Positions 1-8,851 of a stretch of DNA of 64,000 nt are shown one piece after another. The notes beneath the pieces were generated by a model. It had not been told where the DNA came from. It searched no databases and saw only the letters and a list, made by a program, of their open reading frames with translations. Numbering within the stretch: position 1 is the stretch's first letter; every line of letters begins with the position of its first letter. The DNA comes from Fervidobacterium sp. (GTDB taxonomy: Bacteria > Thermotogota > Thermotogae > Thermotogales > Fervidobacteriaceae). The translations under genes were made by a program, and so were the position numbers. The DNA lies in assembly GCA_026419195.1 (NCBI GenBank), contig JANZZV010000009.1:17683-81682 (forward strand), given 5' to 3'.

Positions 1-266
1 AGTGTATAAATATGAATATAAGAAAGGTTGACTTTGCTTTTAGATATGGCGGAGATGAAGCAGTAATAATTTTGAGCACTACCGATCGCGAAGTTGTAGA
101 AAAAATCATAAAAAGGATTTACGAGTGCTTTGAACAGTCCACTGGTAATACATTTTCCGCAGGTATTTCAATTTATCCTTCAGAAGGAGATATACTGAAA
201 GTATTGAAACTTGCAGATGAACGGTGCTATAAATCAAAAGTAACAGGAAAGATTGAATTCGAATAA
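1..266 (+). CDS. C-terminal part of a GGDEF-domain protein (5' end outside window)
   Basis: The reading frame is open to the left edge, so this is the 3' end of a longer gene. It carries the active-site half of a diguanylate cyclase domain: RYGGDEAVIIL near the start, then the conserved FSAGIS strand and the final ADERCYKSK helix. The signature reads GGDEA instead of GGDEF; the two acidic residues that bind metal and catalyse are kept, so activity is possible but cannot be judged from a fragment. It ends 27 bases before the ABC exporter gene. Upstream sensory domains, if any, are not visible. Confidence 0.85.
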   Translation, partial: CINMNIRKVDFAFRYGGDEAVIILSTTDREVVEKIIKRIYECFEQSTGNTFSAGISIYPSEGDILKVLKLADERCYKSKVTGKIEFE

Positions 267-293
267 AATTGAAAATGCCCGAGGTGAAGAAAA

Positions 294-2084
294 TTGTTAT
301 TAAGAAGCAAAAAAAAGAGGACTGAAAAACAACACAAATCGGTTTTTTTTAGAATGCTAAGGTACTCGCTTCCTTATATTCATTTATTTATCTTGGCTAT
401 AGCAATAGTACTTACGTTAACATATTTGGCATTGCTTCCCCCCCAAATTGTTCGTAAGGCGATAAATTCGTATATACTATCTGAAACTTTGAGCGCATCT
501 GAAAAACTCTCTGGAATTGCAAAGCAGGGATTTCTATTCTTGCTTGTATCCGGAGGTATATTCTTATTTGAATATTTGTCAATATTGGTAACAACTTATA
601 TAGGTGGCAAGGTTGTATACGATATCAGAAAAGAACTTTACGATCATGTGTTAAGATTGCCCATGTCCTTTTTTGACAAACATCCAAGTGGTCAAATAAC
701 AACAAGAATAACAAGTGATACGCAGAACGTACAAGAATTCTTCACATCAGTTATCACAAGTGTTGTAAACGACGTCTTTTTGTTGACAGGCGTAATATTA
801 ATGTTGTGGCAAATAAGTTCTCGACTTTTTTTTGATATCATTTATGTATTTCCATTGATAGTTGTTGCTATGATTGTGTTCAGATATTTCGATATACGGG
901 CATACAGAGCGGTTAGAAATACAATAGCAAAGATAAATGCCTACATAGCAGAAAATCTTGCAGGGATGCCGGTTACTAAGTTATTTAATGCTGAAGAATT
1001 CAAAAGAAAAGAGTTTGACGTCATAAACCGAGAGTATTATAAGGCAAGAATGAATCAACTATACGTGTTCGGCATCTTCAGGCCTATAATAAATTTTCTT
1101 TATTATCTTGCAACATCGCTCATCATTTGGTTTGGAGCAAAGTACATACTTAGGAAAGTTCTGAACTTTGGTGATCTTTTTGCGTTCGTGTCATATATTG
1201 ATACATTCATGAGACCTATAGAAGATTTATCTGAAAAATATGATATCATTCAAAACACAACTGCAAGCGCCGAAAAGATATTTGCGCTACTTGATGAGAA
1301 GACAGAAGAGGAAAAAAGTGGGGGAAAGATGCAAATAGATTATGGTATTATAGAATTCAAAGATTTGTGGTTTACGTACGATAATAAGCGATGGATATTA
1401 AAAAACATAAACCTTCGATTCAATCCGGGTGAGCTTGTTGCTATAGTTGGTGAAACAGGAGCAGGAAAAACCACAATAATGAATCTTATAAATGGTATGT
1501 ACAAACCACAAAAAGGTGTGATAACAATAGATGGCGTACCGCTTGAAGAGTATAACTTGCAGATGCTTAGAAAGCACGTCTCTGCTGTCCCTCAGGATGT
1601 TGTGCTTTTCAGTGGAACTCTACTTGATAACATAAGGTTGTTTCATGAAGAAATACCTGAAGAAGAAGTATATAAAGCACTCGAAAAAGTACGAGCACTT
1701 GACGTTATCCAAAGGTTGCCAGAAGGAATACACACGAAAATTGTTGAACGTGGGAAAGGTATTTCTGCCGGTGAAAGACAACTTATTGCCCTTGCCAGAT
1801 CGGTTCTGTTCGGTGCTAAAATATTTATACTTGACGAAGCTACAAGTAATATAGATGTGGAAACAGAACATAGAATCCAGCAAGCAGTCAGAGAATTAGC
1901 GAAAGATAATACTGTTATCATGATAGCTCACAGACTTTCTACAGTAGTAGAAGCTGATAGAATAATAGTTGTTTCGGATGGACAGATAGCTGAAGAAGGA
2001 AAGCATATAGATTTATTGAGGAAGAGAGGGGAATATTACAAGCTTTACGAAATACAGTTCGCAAAAGAGGGTATGGTTTCATGA
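294..2084 (+). CDS. ABC exporter, fused membrane and ATPase domains (MsbA/LmrA type)
   Basis: A 596-residue half-transporter expected to sit in the inner membrane as a dimer and export a hydrophobic compound or peptide. Residues 20-320 contain about six membrane segments with the EFF...QxTSRxT-like coupling region (GQITTRITSDTQNVQEFF). The ATPase half has Walker A GETGAGKTT near residue 388, Q-loop PQDVVLF, signature ISAGERQ near 490, Walker B IFILDEATSNID near 512 and the H-loop AHR. Start is TTG at 294 behind GAGGTGA. The 3' end overlaps the radical SAM gene by ATGA, so the two are co-translated. Substrate cannot be read from the sequence. Confidence 0.9.
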   Translation: MLLRSKKKRTEKQHKSVFFRMLRYSLPYIHLFILAIAIVLTLTYLALLPPQIVRKAINSYILSETLSASEKLSGIAKQGFLFLLVSGGIFLFEYLSILVTTYIGGKVVYDIRKELYDHVLRLPMSFFDKHPSGQITTRITSDTQNVQEFFTSVITSVVNDVFLLTGVILMLWQISSRLFFDIIYVFPLIVVAMIVFRYFDIRAYRAVRNTIAKINAYIAENLAGMPVTKLFNAEEFKRKEFDVINREYYKARMNQLYVFGIFRPIINFLYYLATSLIIWFGAKYILRKVLNFGDLFAFVSYIDTFMRPIEDLSEKYDIIQNTTASAEKIFALLDEKTEEEKSGGKMQIDYGIIEFKDLWFTYDNKRWILKNINLRFNPGELVAIVGETGAGKTTIMNLINGMYKPQKGVITIDGVPLEEYNLQMLRKHVSAVPQDVVLFSGTLLDNIRLFHEEIPEEEVYKALEKVRALDVIQRLPEGIHTKIVERGKGISAGERQLIALARSVLFGAKIFILDEATSNIDVETEHRIQQAVRELAKDNTVIMIAHRLSTVVEADRIIVVSDGQIAEEGKHIDLLRKRGEYYKLYEIQFAKEGMVS

Positions 2085-2974
2085 ATATTAGAGCTTCTTA
2101 CTGGACTTGGAAACTTATCAACGGTGAGCGTATACCTGATGAAATGTCTACTGCATACATCATGCTCGATGGAAAATGCATGTACGATTGTGCGTACTGT
2201 ACACACGCACGAAATTCAAGAAGTGATTCATCGTATTTATCACGAATTGTGTGGAAAGAAATTGCCTTGCCTAACCTTTTGGAAAAAATAGCTTTGTTCA
2301 AAAGAATATGTGTTCAAACGGTTAACTACAAAGGATACGATAAAGATATATTGACGTTGGTAAAACAAATCAAAGGTACCTACAAAGAAATACTAATATC
2401 AGTCTCCACACGTGTTTCTGGGGCAAAAGAAATTGACACATATATAGAAAATGGCGTAGATCAACTCGGTATAGCGCTAGATTGTGTAAATAAGGAACTG
2501 CATAAAGCTTATCGTGGCAAACAGTTGGAATACACGCTCTCTCTCATAGAATACGGAGCAAAGAAATATCCGGGTAAGATAACAACACACATAATCGTAG
2601 GGCTTGGAGAAAAAGACATAGAACTTGTAGAAACTTTTAGAAGGATGAAAAGACTTAACGTAGAAGTTGCTTTGTTTGCATTTACACCCGTAAAAGGGAC
2701 AAAATTACAAAACAGTTCCCCACCTGATTTAGATAGATACAGAAAGATTCAAATACTTAGATATATTATCTTTGAAAAGAACCAAGAACCTATCGTTGAA
2801 TTTGATGAAAATGGCTACATACAAAAATTCATTTATGAAGCAGAAAATGTGCAATTTGCGTTTTTAACTTCCGGCTGCAAGCATTGCACAAGACCTTATT
2901 ACAACGATAGACCAATCCAAAAATTACTTTACAACTATCACAAACTGCCGTCTACAAGTGTCCAACATTTGTAA
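2081..2974 (+). CDS. radical SAM protein
   Basis: A 297-residue protein with the radical SAM cluster motif C-x3-C-x2-C at residues 33-40 (KCMYDCAYC), followed by the expected TIM-barrel strands and the glycine-rich SAM-binding stretch around IIVGLGEKD. A second Cys pair, GCKHC near residue 270, could hold an auxiliary cluster or metal. It resembles biotin-synthase-like and lipoate-like radical SAM proteins in general build, but the product is not recognisable. It overlaps the exporter stop by four bases and is followed directly by fliR. Radical SAM-ABC pairs sometimes make and export modified peptides, but no precursor peptide is seen here, so that remains speculation. Confidence 0.8.
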   Translation: MNIRASYWTWKLINGERIPDEMSTAYIMLDGKCMYDCAYCTHARNSRSDSSYLSRIVWKEIALPNLLEKIALFKRICVQTVNYKGYDKDILTLVKQIKGTYKEILISVSTRVSGAKEIDTYIENGVDQLGIALDCVNKELHKAYRGKQLEYTLSLIEYGAKKYPGKITTHIIVGLGEKDIELVETFRRMKRLNVEVALFAFTPVKGTKLQNSSPPDLDRYRKIQILRYIIFEKNQEPIVEFDENGYIQKFIYEAENVQFAFLTSGCKHCTRPYYNDRPIQKLLYNYHKLPSTSVQHL

Positions 2975-2988
2975 AGAGGTGTTGTAAA

Positions 2989-3759
2989 ATAGATGTATAT
3001 GCACTGCTTCAGCGTTATGCTCTAAGTTGGGGTCTTATAATGTCAAGACTTACAGGTATGATAGTTGTAGCACCAATGTTTGCAGGTTTTTCCCTGCCAT
3101 TAGAAATTTTGGTTGTATTACTTCTTGCATTGAGTTATGTAACACTTCCTATGGTAAACACTATGGTTCCTCTCACATTACCTATATCAACCCTTGCTGC
3201 CTCTCTTCTTTTTAATTTCTTTGTTGGTTTTTTGTTAGGATTAATGGCGTACACAATTGTAAGTGCTGTTTACATAGGTAGTGAGATCTTTGGTATACAA
3301 TCTGGTTTTAATGTAAGCGGTTCATTAGACCCAACAATGGAAGAATCACCCATAACAAGTGAGTTTGTATATTTAATTTCCGTTTACGTTTTTGTATCAC
3401 TAAAAGGACATTTGTTAATATACGAAAGTGTGATAAAATCTATACAGACATTTCCCCTTGTGATTACAGATCTGCCTTTTGAAAAAATTCATAATCAATA
3501 CTTCACACTTTTTATGGATACTTTTCTGTTCTCATTACAAATAGCCTTACCAATAATTGGATTAATGTTTTTGGTCAATGTTCTTTTTGGTTTGCTTTCA
3601 AGGCTTGTTCCACAGATGAATGTGTTCATGGTGGCAATGCCGGCGAGCACAATAATAATGTTTCTCATTTTGGTGGGGATGATACCTTTATGGACAGAAC
3701 TCATTTCAAAAATGATCGAGAAGCTGGGCCCTTACATAGACAAATTATTGGGATTGTAA
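2989..3759 (+). CDS. fliR: flagellar export apparatus protein FliR
   Basis: Integral membrane component of the flagellar type III export gate. About six hydrophobic segments and typical FliR stretches (SRLTGMIVVAPMF, FGIQSGFNVSGSLDPTM, LGLLSRLVPQMNVFMVAMP) are present. The first ATG lies at 3040, but it has only a weak GGGG upstream and would remove the first transmembrane segment. The frame is open back to 2979, and AGAGGTG at 2975-2981 stands seven bases before an ATA codon at 2989; this gives 256 residues, the family's usual length. I therefore place the start at ATA 2989, with ATG 3040 as the conventional alternative. The 3' end overlaps flhB by 70 bases. Confidence 0.85.
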   Translation: MDVYALLQRYALSWGLIMSRLTGMIVVAPMFAGFSLPLEILVVLLLALSYVTLPMVNTMVPLTLPISTLAASLLFNFFVGFLLGLMAYTIVSAVYIGSEIFGIQSGFNVSGSLDPTMEESPITSEFVYLISVYVFVSLKGHLLIYESVIKSIQTFPLVITDLPFEKIHNQYFTLFMDTFLFSLQIALPIIGLMFLVNVLFGLLSRLVPQMNVFMVAMPASTIIMFLILVGMIPLWTELISKMIEKLGPYIDKLLGL

Positions 3760-4874
3760 AAACTACGTCTGGAAATTCAATCTTTGAATTCCGTATAGAT
3801 ATTCAACTTTTCGCTGATCCTGATAAAACTGAAACGGCTACGCCAAGAAAGAGGCAAAAGGCGCGTGAAGAAGGTCAAGTTCCCATTTCGAGAGAGTTTG
3901 TCTCCGGTCTTGGTTTTTTATTTGCCTCAATACTTTTTATGTTTTTGGGAAAAATGCTACTTAATGCTACGGTTTACAGTACACAAAACGTATTTGAGAT
4001 ATCGGATACAGATATCAATACACTTGAAGATTTTATCATATACGCTGGTCAAACATTCAAACCTGCATTTGGTATAACATCAGTACTTGTACTTGGAACT
4101 GCATTATTTTCTCTTATCATTGGATTTTTGCAGACGAAGTTTCTTTTCACATTAAAACCTTTGAAATTTGATTTCAACCGAATTAACCCCATTTCAGGTC
4201 TGAAGAGGATGTTTTCATTGCATTCGCTGTTTGAACTTGCTAAAGCGATACTAAAAGTAATTATAGTAGGTTTTGTAGGCTACAGTGTGATTAAAGGAAG
4301 TTACAACAAACTTATGATCACGGCTGACAGCAATTTGATTGAAGGATCGCTTATTATTTGGAGTGTGTTAACCGAATTGATAATCAAATGTGGCATAGCT
4401 TTGATAATAGTGTCAATTGCCGATTACTATTATTCGAGATATGAATACGAACAGAACATAAAGATGACAAAACAGGAAGTAAAAGAAGAATTCAAAGAAA
4501 TAGAGGGAAACCCTGAAATTAAAAGAAAGCAAAGACAAATCATGATGCAATATGCAACACGTAGAATGATGCAAGAAATTCCAAAAGCAAGCGTGGTAAT
4601 AACAAACCCAACACACTATGCTTGTGCGTTAAAGTACGATCCAGATGAAGATTTTGCACCGTTGCTCGTAGCAAAGGGTACAGACAAGATTGCACTTAGA
4701 ATTATTGATATAGCACGTGAAAATGATGTTCCAATTGTTAGAAATCCAAAACTTGCAAGAGAAATATATTACACTACAGAAATTGGTGATATTATACCAG
4801 AAAAATTGTATAAGGCGGTTGCTGAAGTACTTGCATACATTTATGCTTTACGAGAAAAAAGGGAGATAACTTAG
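3690..4874 (+). CDS. flhB: flagellar export apparatus protein FlhB
   Basis: Switch protein of the flagellar type III export gate. It has the family N-terminus LFADPDKTETATPRKRQKAREEG, four membrane segments, and a cytoplasmic domain with the self-cleavage site NPTH at residues 306-309. The first ATG (3690) lies 70 bases inside fliR and gives 394 residues with about 30 non-conserved residues before the region where FlhB normally begins. A non-ATG start nearer the conserved part is possible, for example ATC at 3780 six bases after a weak TCTGGA (364 residues). No flhA follows, so the export genes are split in this genome. Confidence 0.88.
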   Translation: MDRTHFKNDREAGPLHRQIIGIVKTTSGNSIFEFRIDIQLFADPDKTETATPRKRQKAREEGQVPISREFVSGLGFLFASILFMFLGKMLLNATVYSTQNVFEISDTDINTLEDFIIYAGQTFKPAFGITSVLVLGTALFSLIIGFLQTKFLFTLKPLKFDFNRINPISGLKRMFSLHSLFELAKAILKVIIVGFVGYSVIKGSYNKLMITADSNLIEGSLIIWSVLTELIIKCGIALIIVSIADYYYSRYEYEQNIKMTKQEVKEEFKEIEGNPEIKRKQRQIMMQYATRRMMQEIPKASVVITNPTHYACALKYDPDEDFAPLLVAKGTDKIALRIIDIARENDVPIVRNPKLAREIYYTTEIGDIIPEKLYKAVAEVLAYIYALREKREIT

Positions 4875-4908
4875 TAAGCGAACTTTTACCGATAAATCGA
4901 GGTGAGAT

Positions 4909-5682
4909 ATGCGAATATATTTTGACCCTAATTTTTCGTTTAATGAGCTAATAGATTATTATGCACCAGTGATAATAGAAATAGACAATGAAAAGTACAT
5001 AGACTTACATTCATTGACTGTCATAAACCTACTTGGTGCAGTTCCAAAATTTAAAGGTTTGGAAAAACTTGAAGATTTGTTATTCACCGTCTTAGAATTT
5101 GACAATATAGACATTCCAAAGGAACAACTTAAAAGATTTGATAAAGACATGTTTGAAAAATTTAAGATATCTAATACCATATCTCTAAGACAGATGTACC
5201 AATCTTTGCTCCATAGACCAAATCTACTGAGATTAGAGAATACGCCACACAACGTAGAATTCTTGGTTTATTTATGTAGTCAATATGTTATTGAAAATCG
5301 TCAGTTTTTCCAGGATAAAAGATTTGAAGTAATTCTCGAAATAATAGCTTATATCGAACTAAAAAAATTTTCGGAACGTACTCAAGTTAAATTTTCTATG
5401 CCTCAACCATTTATATTTCTCTTTGACCTATCAGATGTTTCCCTCAAGCAAACCCATCTTCTACTTGATGAAATTGAAAACCTCAACAGCGCATTAACTC
5501 AAAAAGTGCCAAGCATCTATGAATATTGCAAAGCCAAGATGCATAGCTTGGAAAAACTCTTTGAATCGATAGACCGAAAATCATTTTCCAAACTAATTTC
5601 GGCGTTTGCTTCCATAGATGATATAATCTCTGACTTAATCTTGCTTAAAGAGATGCTTCGAGAAATAGAGAAAATTAAATGA
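4909..5682 (+). CDS. hypothetical protein downstream of flhB
   Basis: A 257-residue soluble protein of unknown family. It starts with ATG behind CGAGGTGAG, 34 bases after flhB, so it probably belongs to the flagellar operon. The N-terminal half is mixed strand and helix with many acidic residues; the last 100 residues are strongly helical with heptad-like leucines, suggesting a coiled coil. There is no signal peptide and no membrane segment. I recognise no catalytic motif. Its position suggests, but does not prove, a flagellar or motility role. Confidence 0.6.
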   Translation: MRIYFDPNFSFNELIDYYAPVIIEIDNEKYIDLHSLTVINLLGAVPKFKGLEKLEDLLFTVLEFDNIDIPKEQLKRFDKDMFEKFKISNTISLRQMYQSLLHRPNLLRLENTPHNVEFLVYLCSQYVIENRQFFQDKRFEVILEIIAYIELKKFSERTQVKFSMPQPFIFLFDLSDVSLKQTHLLLDEIENLNSALTQKVPSIYEYCKAKMHSLEKLFESIDRKSFSKLISAFASIDDIISDLILLKEMLREIEKIK

Positions 5683-5852
5683 ATATTGTAAAAAGAATAT
5701 CTGCATTTAACTTTTCTCCAAGTTGTCTACTTGGAAAATTTAATTTTCTAAGTAAATTGTTTTAATGAGATTTTTACGCTATAAAAAATTCTATTTTGGT
5801 CGATAATTTTCATAGACACTTGAAATAGACAAATATCCATGGTGGTGATATT

Positions 5853-6740
5853 ATGCGGATTGATGAGTATAGCTTAACCATGGAGTCAGAAAATACCGTT
5901 TTCAAATATTCTAAAATCTCATCAACTTTTAGAAAATATAAAACGCCTGACAAGATAGAGATCATAGTGAGTGAAAAAAAGCCACGGATAGATGAAAAGA
6001 CATTGCAGAAGCTAAAGGTACTGATTGCAATGTTAGAAAAATTGACAGGTCGAAAGCTGAAAATCTATCTTCCAGAAGCCGAGTATGAAGTACAAATTAG
6101 TCATCAAAAAGGACAAGATGTTATCGAGTTTGAAAGTGAGCAAGAATCGTTAGATGCTCAATATTTGAATTTTTCTTCACAAGGTTTTGTAAAGACAAAA
6201 GACGGACGATTAATTGATTTTTCTGTTCAGCTTAGAGAATTTCAGCTGTCATATTATTATCTAAGATCGTCCGGCAAAGTAGTTGATCCTTTAGTTCTCG
6301 AATTAAAAGGTGGGCATTCAAAGTTGAAGACTGTAGAAATTGATTTAAACTTTGATGGCGAACTTGATAAGTTCTACATTGGCGGTAATCTTGGATTTCT
6401 TGTGTACGATAAGAATGAAAACGGAAAGGTTGATAGTGCGAGAGAGCTCTTTGGACCTTCTACTGGCGATGGTTTCAAAGAACTTGCTTTGCTTGACAGT
6501 GATGGTGATAATTGGATCGACGAAGACGATTTAGAATTTTTGAAATTAAAAATTTGGACTGTGGATGAGAATGGAAGAGAAAAACTCGTTGGATTGCTTG
6601 ATTTAAAGGTAGGAGCAGTTTTTCTTGGAAATGTGACGACACCTTTTGAATACGAAGATTACGTTGTCAGAAAAACAGGTGTTTATTTAACAGAAGATGG
6701 ATTAGCAGGTACTATTAGACAAATTGATGTAAAAGTTTGA
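5853..6740 (+). CDS. hypothetical protein with EF-hand/RTX-like calcium-binding loops
   Basis: A 295-residue protein, start ATG behind GGTGGTGAT. Residues 165-245 contain Asp-rich loops: DLNFDGELDKF, YDKNENGKVDSARELFG and LLDSDGDNWIDEDD, each matching the DxDxDG pattern of EF-hand-type calcium sites. The stretch LFGPSTGDGFKELA followed by DSDGDNWID is shared by a group of uncharacterised bacterial proteins related to haemolysin-type calcium-binding proteins. There is no signal peptide, so the protein appears cytosolic, or is exported by an unseen route. It stands alone with a terminator directly after it at 6780-6817. Function unknown. Confidence 0.6.
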   Translation: MRIDEYSLTMESENTVFKYSKISSTFRKYKTPDKIEIIVSEKKPRIDEKTLQKLKVLIAMLEKLTGRKLKIYLPEAEYEVQISHQKGQDVIEFESEQESLDAQYLNFSSQGFVKTKDGRLIDFSVQLREFQLSYYYLRSSGKVVDPLVLELKGGHSKLKTVEIDLNFDGELDKFYIGGNLGFLVYDKNENGKVDSARELFGPSTGDGFKELALLDSDGDNWIDEDDLEFLKLKIWTVDENGREKLVGLLDLKVGAVFLGNVTTPFEYEDYVVRKTGVYLTEDGLAGTIRQIDVKV

Positions 6741-6779
6741 AATTGTTATAAATCCGCATAACCTCATCATTATTTATTT

Positions 6780-6817
6780 TTCACCCAATCTCCATAAGGT
6801 TTGGGTGAATTTTTTTT
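6780..6817 (+). terminator. intrinsic terminator
   Basis: Stem TTCACCCAA (6780-6788) pairs perfectly with TTGGGTGAA (6801-6809) and is followed by eight T residues. It ends transcription of the calcium-loop protein gene and separates it from the M20 amidohydrolase operon, whose likely -10 (TATAAT, about 6833-6838) follows. Confidence 0.85.
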
Positions 6818-6945
6818 GCAAATTGTTTTTGGTATAATTATAATCGAATAATCGATGATGAACTTTGATATTAATGCCTCTAGCAAGGTGAACACTTTTT
6901 AGCTGGAACTTGAAAATATACGTAGAAGTAGAAAGGGGCATACGT

Positions 6946-8049
6946 ATGGCTATATCACCAATTGAACTAAGGCATGAACTCCACATGAATCCAGAACTTG
7001 CATTTAATGAATACACAACTCAAAGCATACTTAAACGAGCACTTGAAGATCTTAAGCTCCAACCACAAGTAATAGCGAAAACAGGACTCATTGTGCTTGT
7101 AGAAAATGACAAATCCAAACCTTCGATACTTTATCGCGCTGATATGGATGCATTACCTATCAAAGAGGAAACGAATTGGGATTTTAGCTCACAAAACCAA
7201 TACATGCATGCGTGTGGTCACGATGTTCACATGGCAGTAATGTACGGAGTCATAAAGGAAGTGTTGGAAAAAAATATAAAAGGGAATTTCGTTTTTATTT
7301 TTCAACCGGCAGAAGAAACCATAGGTGGTGCTAAACATATACTCGATGAAATGAGAGAAAAGTACAAAATAAAATATGCTACGGCACTGCATGTTAGCGA
7401 TGAGTACAGTTTAGGAGAATTCGCAACAACCTTTGGTACTTTGTTTGCCTGTGCAATGGAAATTACAGCTAAATTTAAAGGTTTATCCGCACACATTGCA
7501 CAAAAAGCGAAAGGAGTTGATGCACTTTATAATTGTGTAAAGTTTTTAAATGAATTTTATGAAGCACATATTGATAATGATGAAATTGGAAAACGAGTTC
7601 TTGTTGGTTTTGGTAAGATGTTTGCAGGAAATGTTAGAAATGCAGTAGCAGATTATTCAGAGGTGCAAGGATCAATAAGGGGTGAAAAACTCGAAATCGT
7701 TTTCGAAACGTTTGAAAAAATTAATAAAATAGCTAGAAAATACAATGGCTTTTTGGAACGAGGTAGTCTTTATCCACCTGTATCAAACAATGGTGAACTT
7801 GTTAAGTTGTTTGAATCGGTTGTTGTTTCAAACAATTACAAATTCATAGATTGCGGTATGAAGTACACAGGTGAGGATTTTGGATTTTTCAGCATGAAAT
7901 TTCCTTCTTTAATGTTCTGGGCTGGGGTAAGGACTTCAGATAAGATGTATGGATTGCACAATCCTAAGTTTTTACCAGATGATGAAGTTATCCCTTTCTT
8001 AATTGAATTTATGATAAAATGGTTGAGAACGCTGTCACAGGGGGTATGA
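6946..8049 (+). CDS. M20-family amidohydrolase, candidate N-acetyldiaminopimelate deacetylase
   Basis: A 367-residue zinc-dependent amidohydrolase of the M20D (hippurate hydrolase/N-acyl amino acid deacylase) group. Visible motifs: RHELHMNPELAFNE at the N-terminus, RADMDALPIKE, metal-binding HACGHDVHM, QPAEET with the catalytic Glu, and ALHVS. Start chosen at ATG 6946, seven bases after AAAGGGG; an in-frame TTG at 6910 lacks a ribosome-binding site. The lysine operon at 10-16 kb makes N-acetylated intermediates and contains no deacetylase, and this enzyme is the only candidate in the window, so it may supply that step; this is inference. It is followed three bases later by the SAM hydrolase gene. 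Confidence 0.8.
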   Translation: MAISPIELRHELHMNPELAFNEYTTQSILKRALEDLKLQPQVIAKTGLIVLVENDKSKPSILYRADMDALPIKEETNWDFSSQNQYMHACGHDVHMAVMYGVIKEVLEKNIKGNFVFIFQPAEETIGGAKHILDEMREKYKIKYATALHVSDEYSLGEFATTFGTLFACAMEITAKFKGLSAHIAQKAKGVDALYNCVKFLNEFYEAHIDNDEIGKRVLVGFGKMFAGNVRNAVADYSEVQGSIRGEKLEIVFETFEKINKIARKYNGFLERGSLYPPVSNNGELVKLFESVVVSNNYKFIDCGMKYTGEDFGFFSMKFPSLMFWAGVRTSDKMYGLHNPKFLPDDEVIPFLIEFMIKWLRTLSQGV

Positions 8050-8052
8050 GAT

Positions 8053-8811
8053 ATGATAGTATTCATGACAGATTGGGGAAATTCGCATTACGTAGGTATT
8101 TGTAAAGGAGTTATTAGGAGTATAACTGACTGTGAAATAGTGGATCTAACGCATTCTATTACACCGTACAACGTAAGGGAAGCGATGTACATTCTTGACA
8201 GGAGTGTTGATTGGTTTCCTGAAAAGAGTGTTTTCCTGGTAGTTGTTGACTACGGTGTTGGAACGGCAAGAAAAGCAATAGCTGTCGAGACCGAAAAATA
8301 CTACTTTGTCGCACCAGATAACGGCATATTGACACTTGTTTTAGAGAGGTATCAACCTCGCAAAATAGTAGATTTGGTAAATAAAAAATATCATGTGGGG
8401 AACTCTCGAACATTTCATGGGAGAGACATCTTTTCTCCGGCGGCCGCTTACATAACAAAAGGTGTATTTGACGAACTTGGAACGAGAATGCCAAATTACG
8501 CCACGGTACCATACAGAAAAGCCCATCTCTCAGCTAACACCATTCAAGGAGAGATAGCTTACTTTGATAGATTTGGGAACATAGAAACGAATATCCCATT
8601 TTCTTGGATTTCTGAAAAAGACATTGTTAAGCTAAAAGTTGGAGGAAGAATATATCAGGTACCGGTGGTTGACACCTACGCAGATGTTGATGAAGGCGAA
8701 TTATTGATCCACGAGGATAGTACGGGTTACATTGAAATAGCCATCAACAAAGGTATTGCACGCGAAAAGATAAGATGTTCAGAAGGTTGTGAGATTGAAA
8801 TAGCATTTTAG
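8053..8811 (+). CDS. S-adenosyl-L-methionine hydrolase (adenosine-forming), DUF62 family
   Basis: A 252-residue protein of the DUF62 family, known to split S-adenosylmethionine with water into adenosine and methionine. Recognisable features are the TDWG motif at the N-terminus (TDFG in most members), VVDYGVGTARKAIAVE in the nucleotide-binding domain, FVAPDNGILT, and GRDIFSPAAAY; the C-terminal domain has IAYFDRFGNIETNI. It is a full-length family member. It begins four bases after the amidohydrolase stop, and is followed by the lysozyme-like gene. Its physiological role is not settled; control of the SAM pool is the usual suggestion. Confidence 0.88.
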   Translation: MIVFMTDWGNSHYVGICKGVIRSITDCEIVDLTHSITPYNVREAMYILDRSVDWFPEKSVFLVVVDYGVGTARKAIAVETEKYYFVAPDNGILTLVLERYQPRKIVDLVNKKYHVGNSRTFHGRDIFSPAAAYITKGVFDELGTRMPNYATVPYRKAHLSANTIQGEIAYFDRFGNIETNIPFSWISEKDIVKLKVGGRIYQVPVVDTYADVDEGELLIHEDSTGYIEIAINKGIAREKIRCSEGCEIEIAF

Positions 8812-8851
8812 TAACTTCTCTTTGCCTTGGAACAATGTTAGGAGGGTTAGT

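Noticed and set aside
1620..1921. Overlapping minus-strand frames inside the ABC exporter
   Set aside because: They mirror the coding frame of a well-conserved ATPase domain and have no start signals or family resemblance; they are shadows.
2081..2974. Radical SAM plus ABC exporter as a RiPP peptide cluster
   Set aside because: No precursor peptide ORF with a leader-core pattern was found around the pair, and there is no SPASM or recognition domain evident.
6853..6900. Short frame ATGATGAAC... before the M20 gene as a leader peptide
   Set aside because: No ribosome-binding site, no amino-acid bias and no hairpin/terminator pair downstream.
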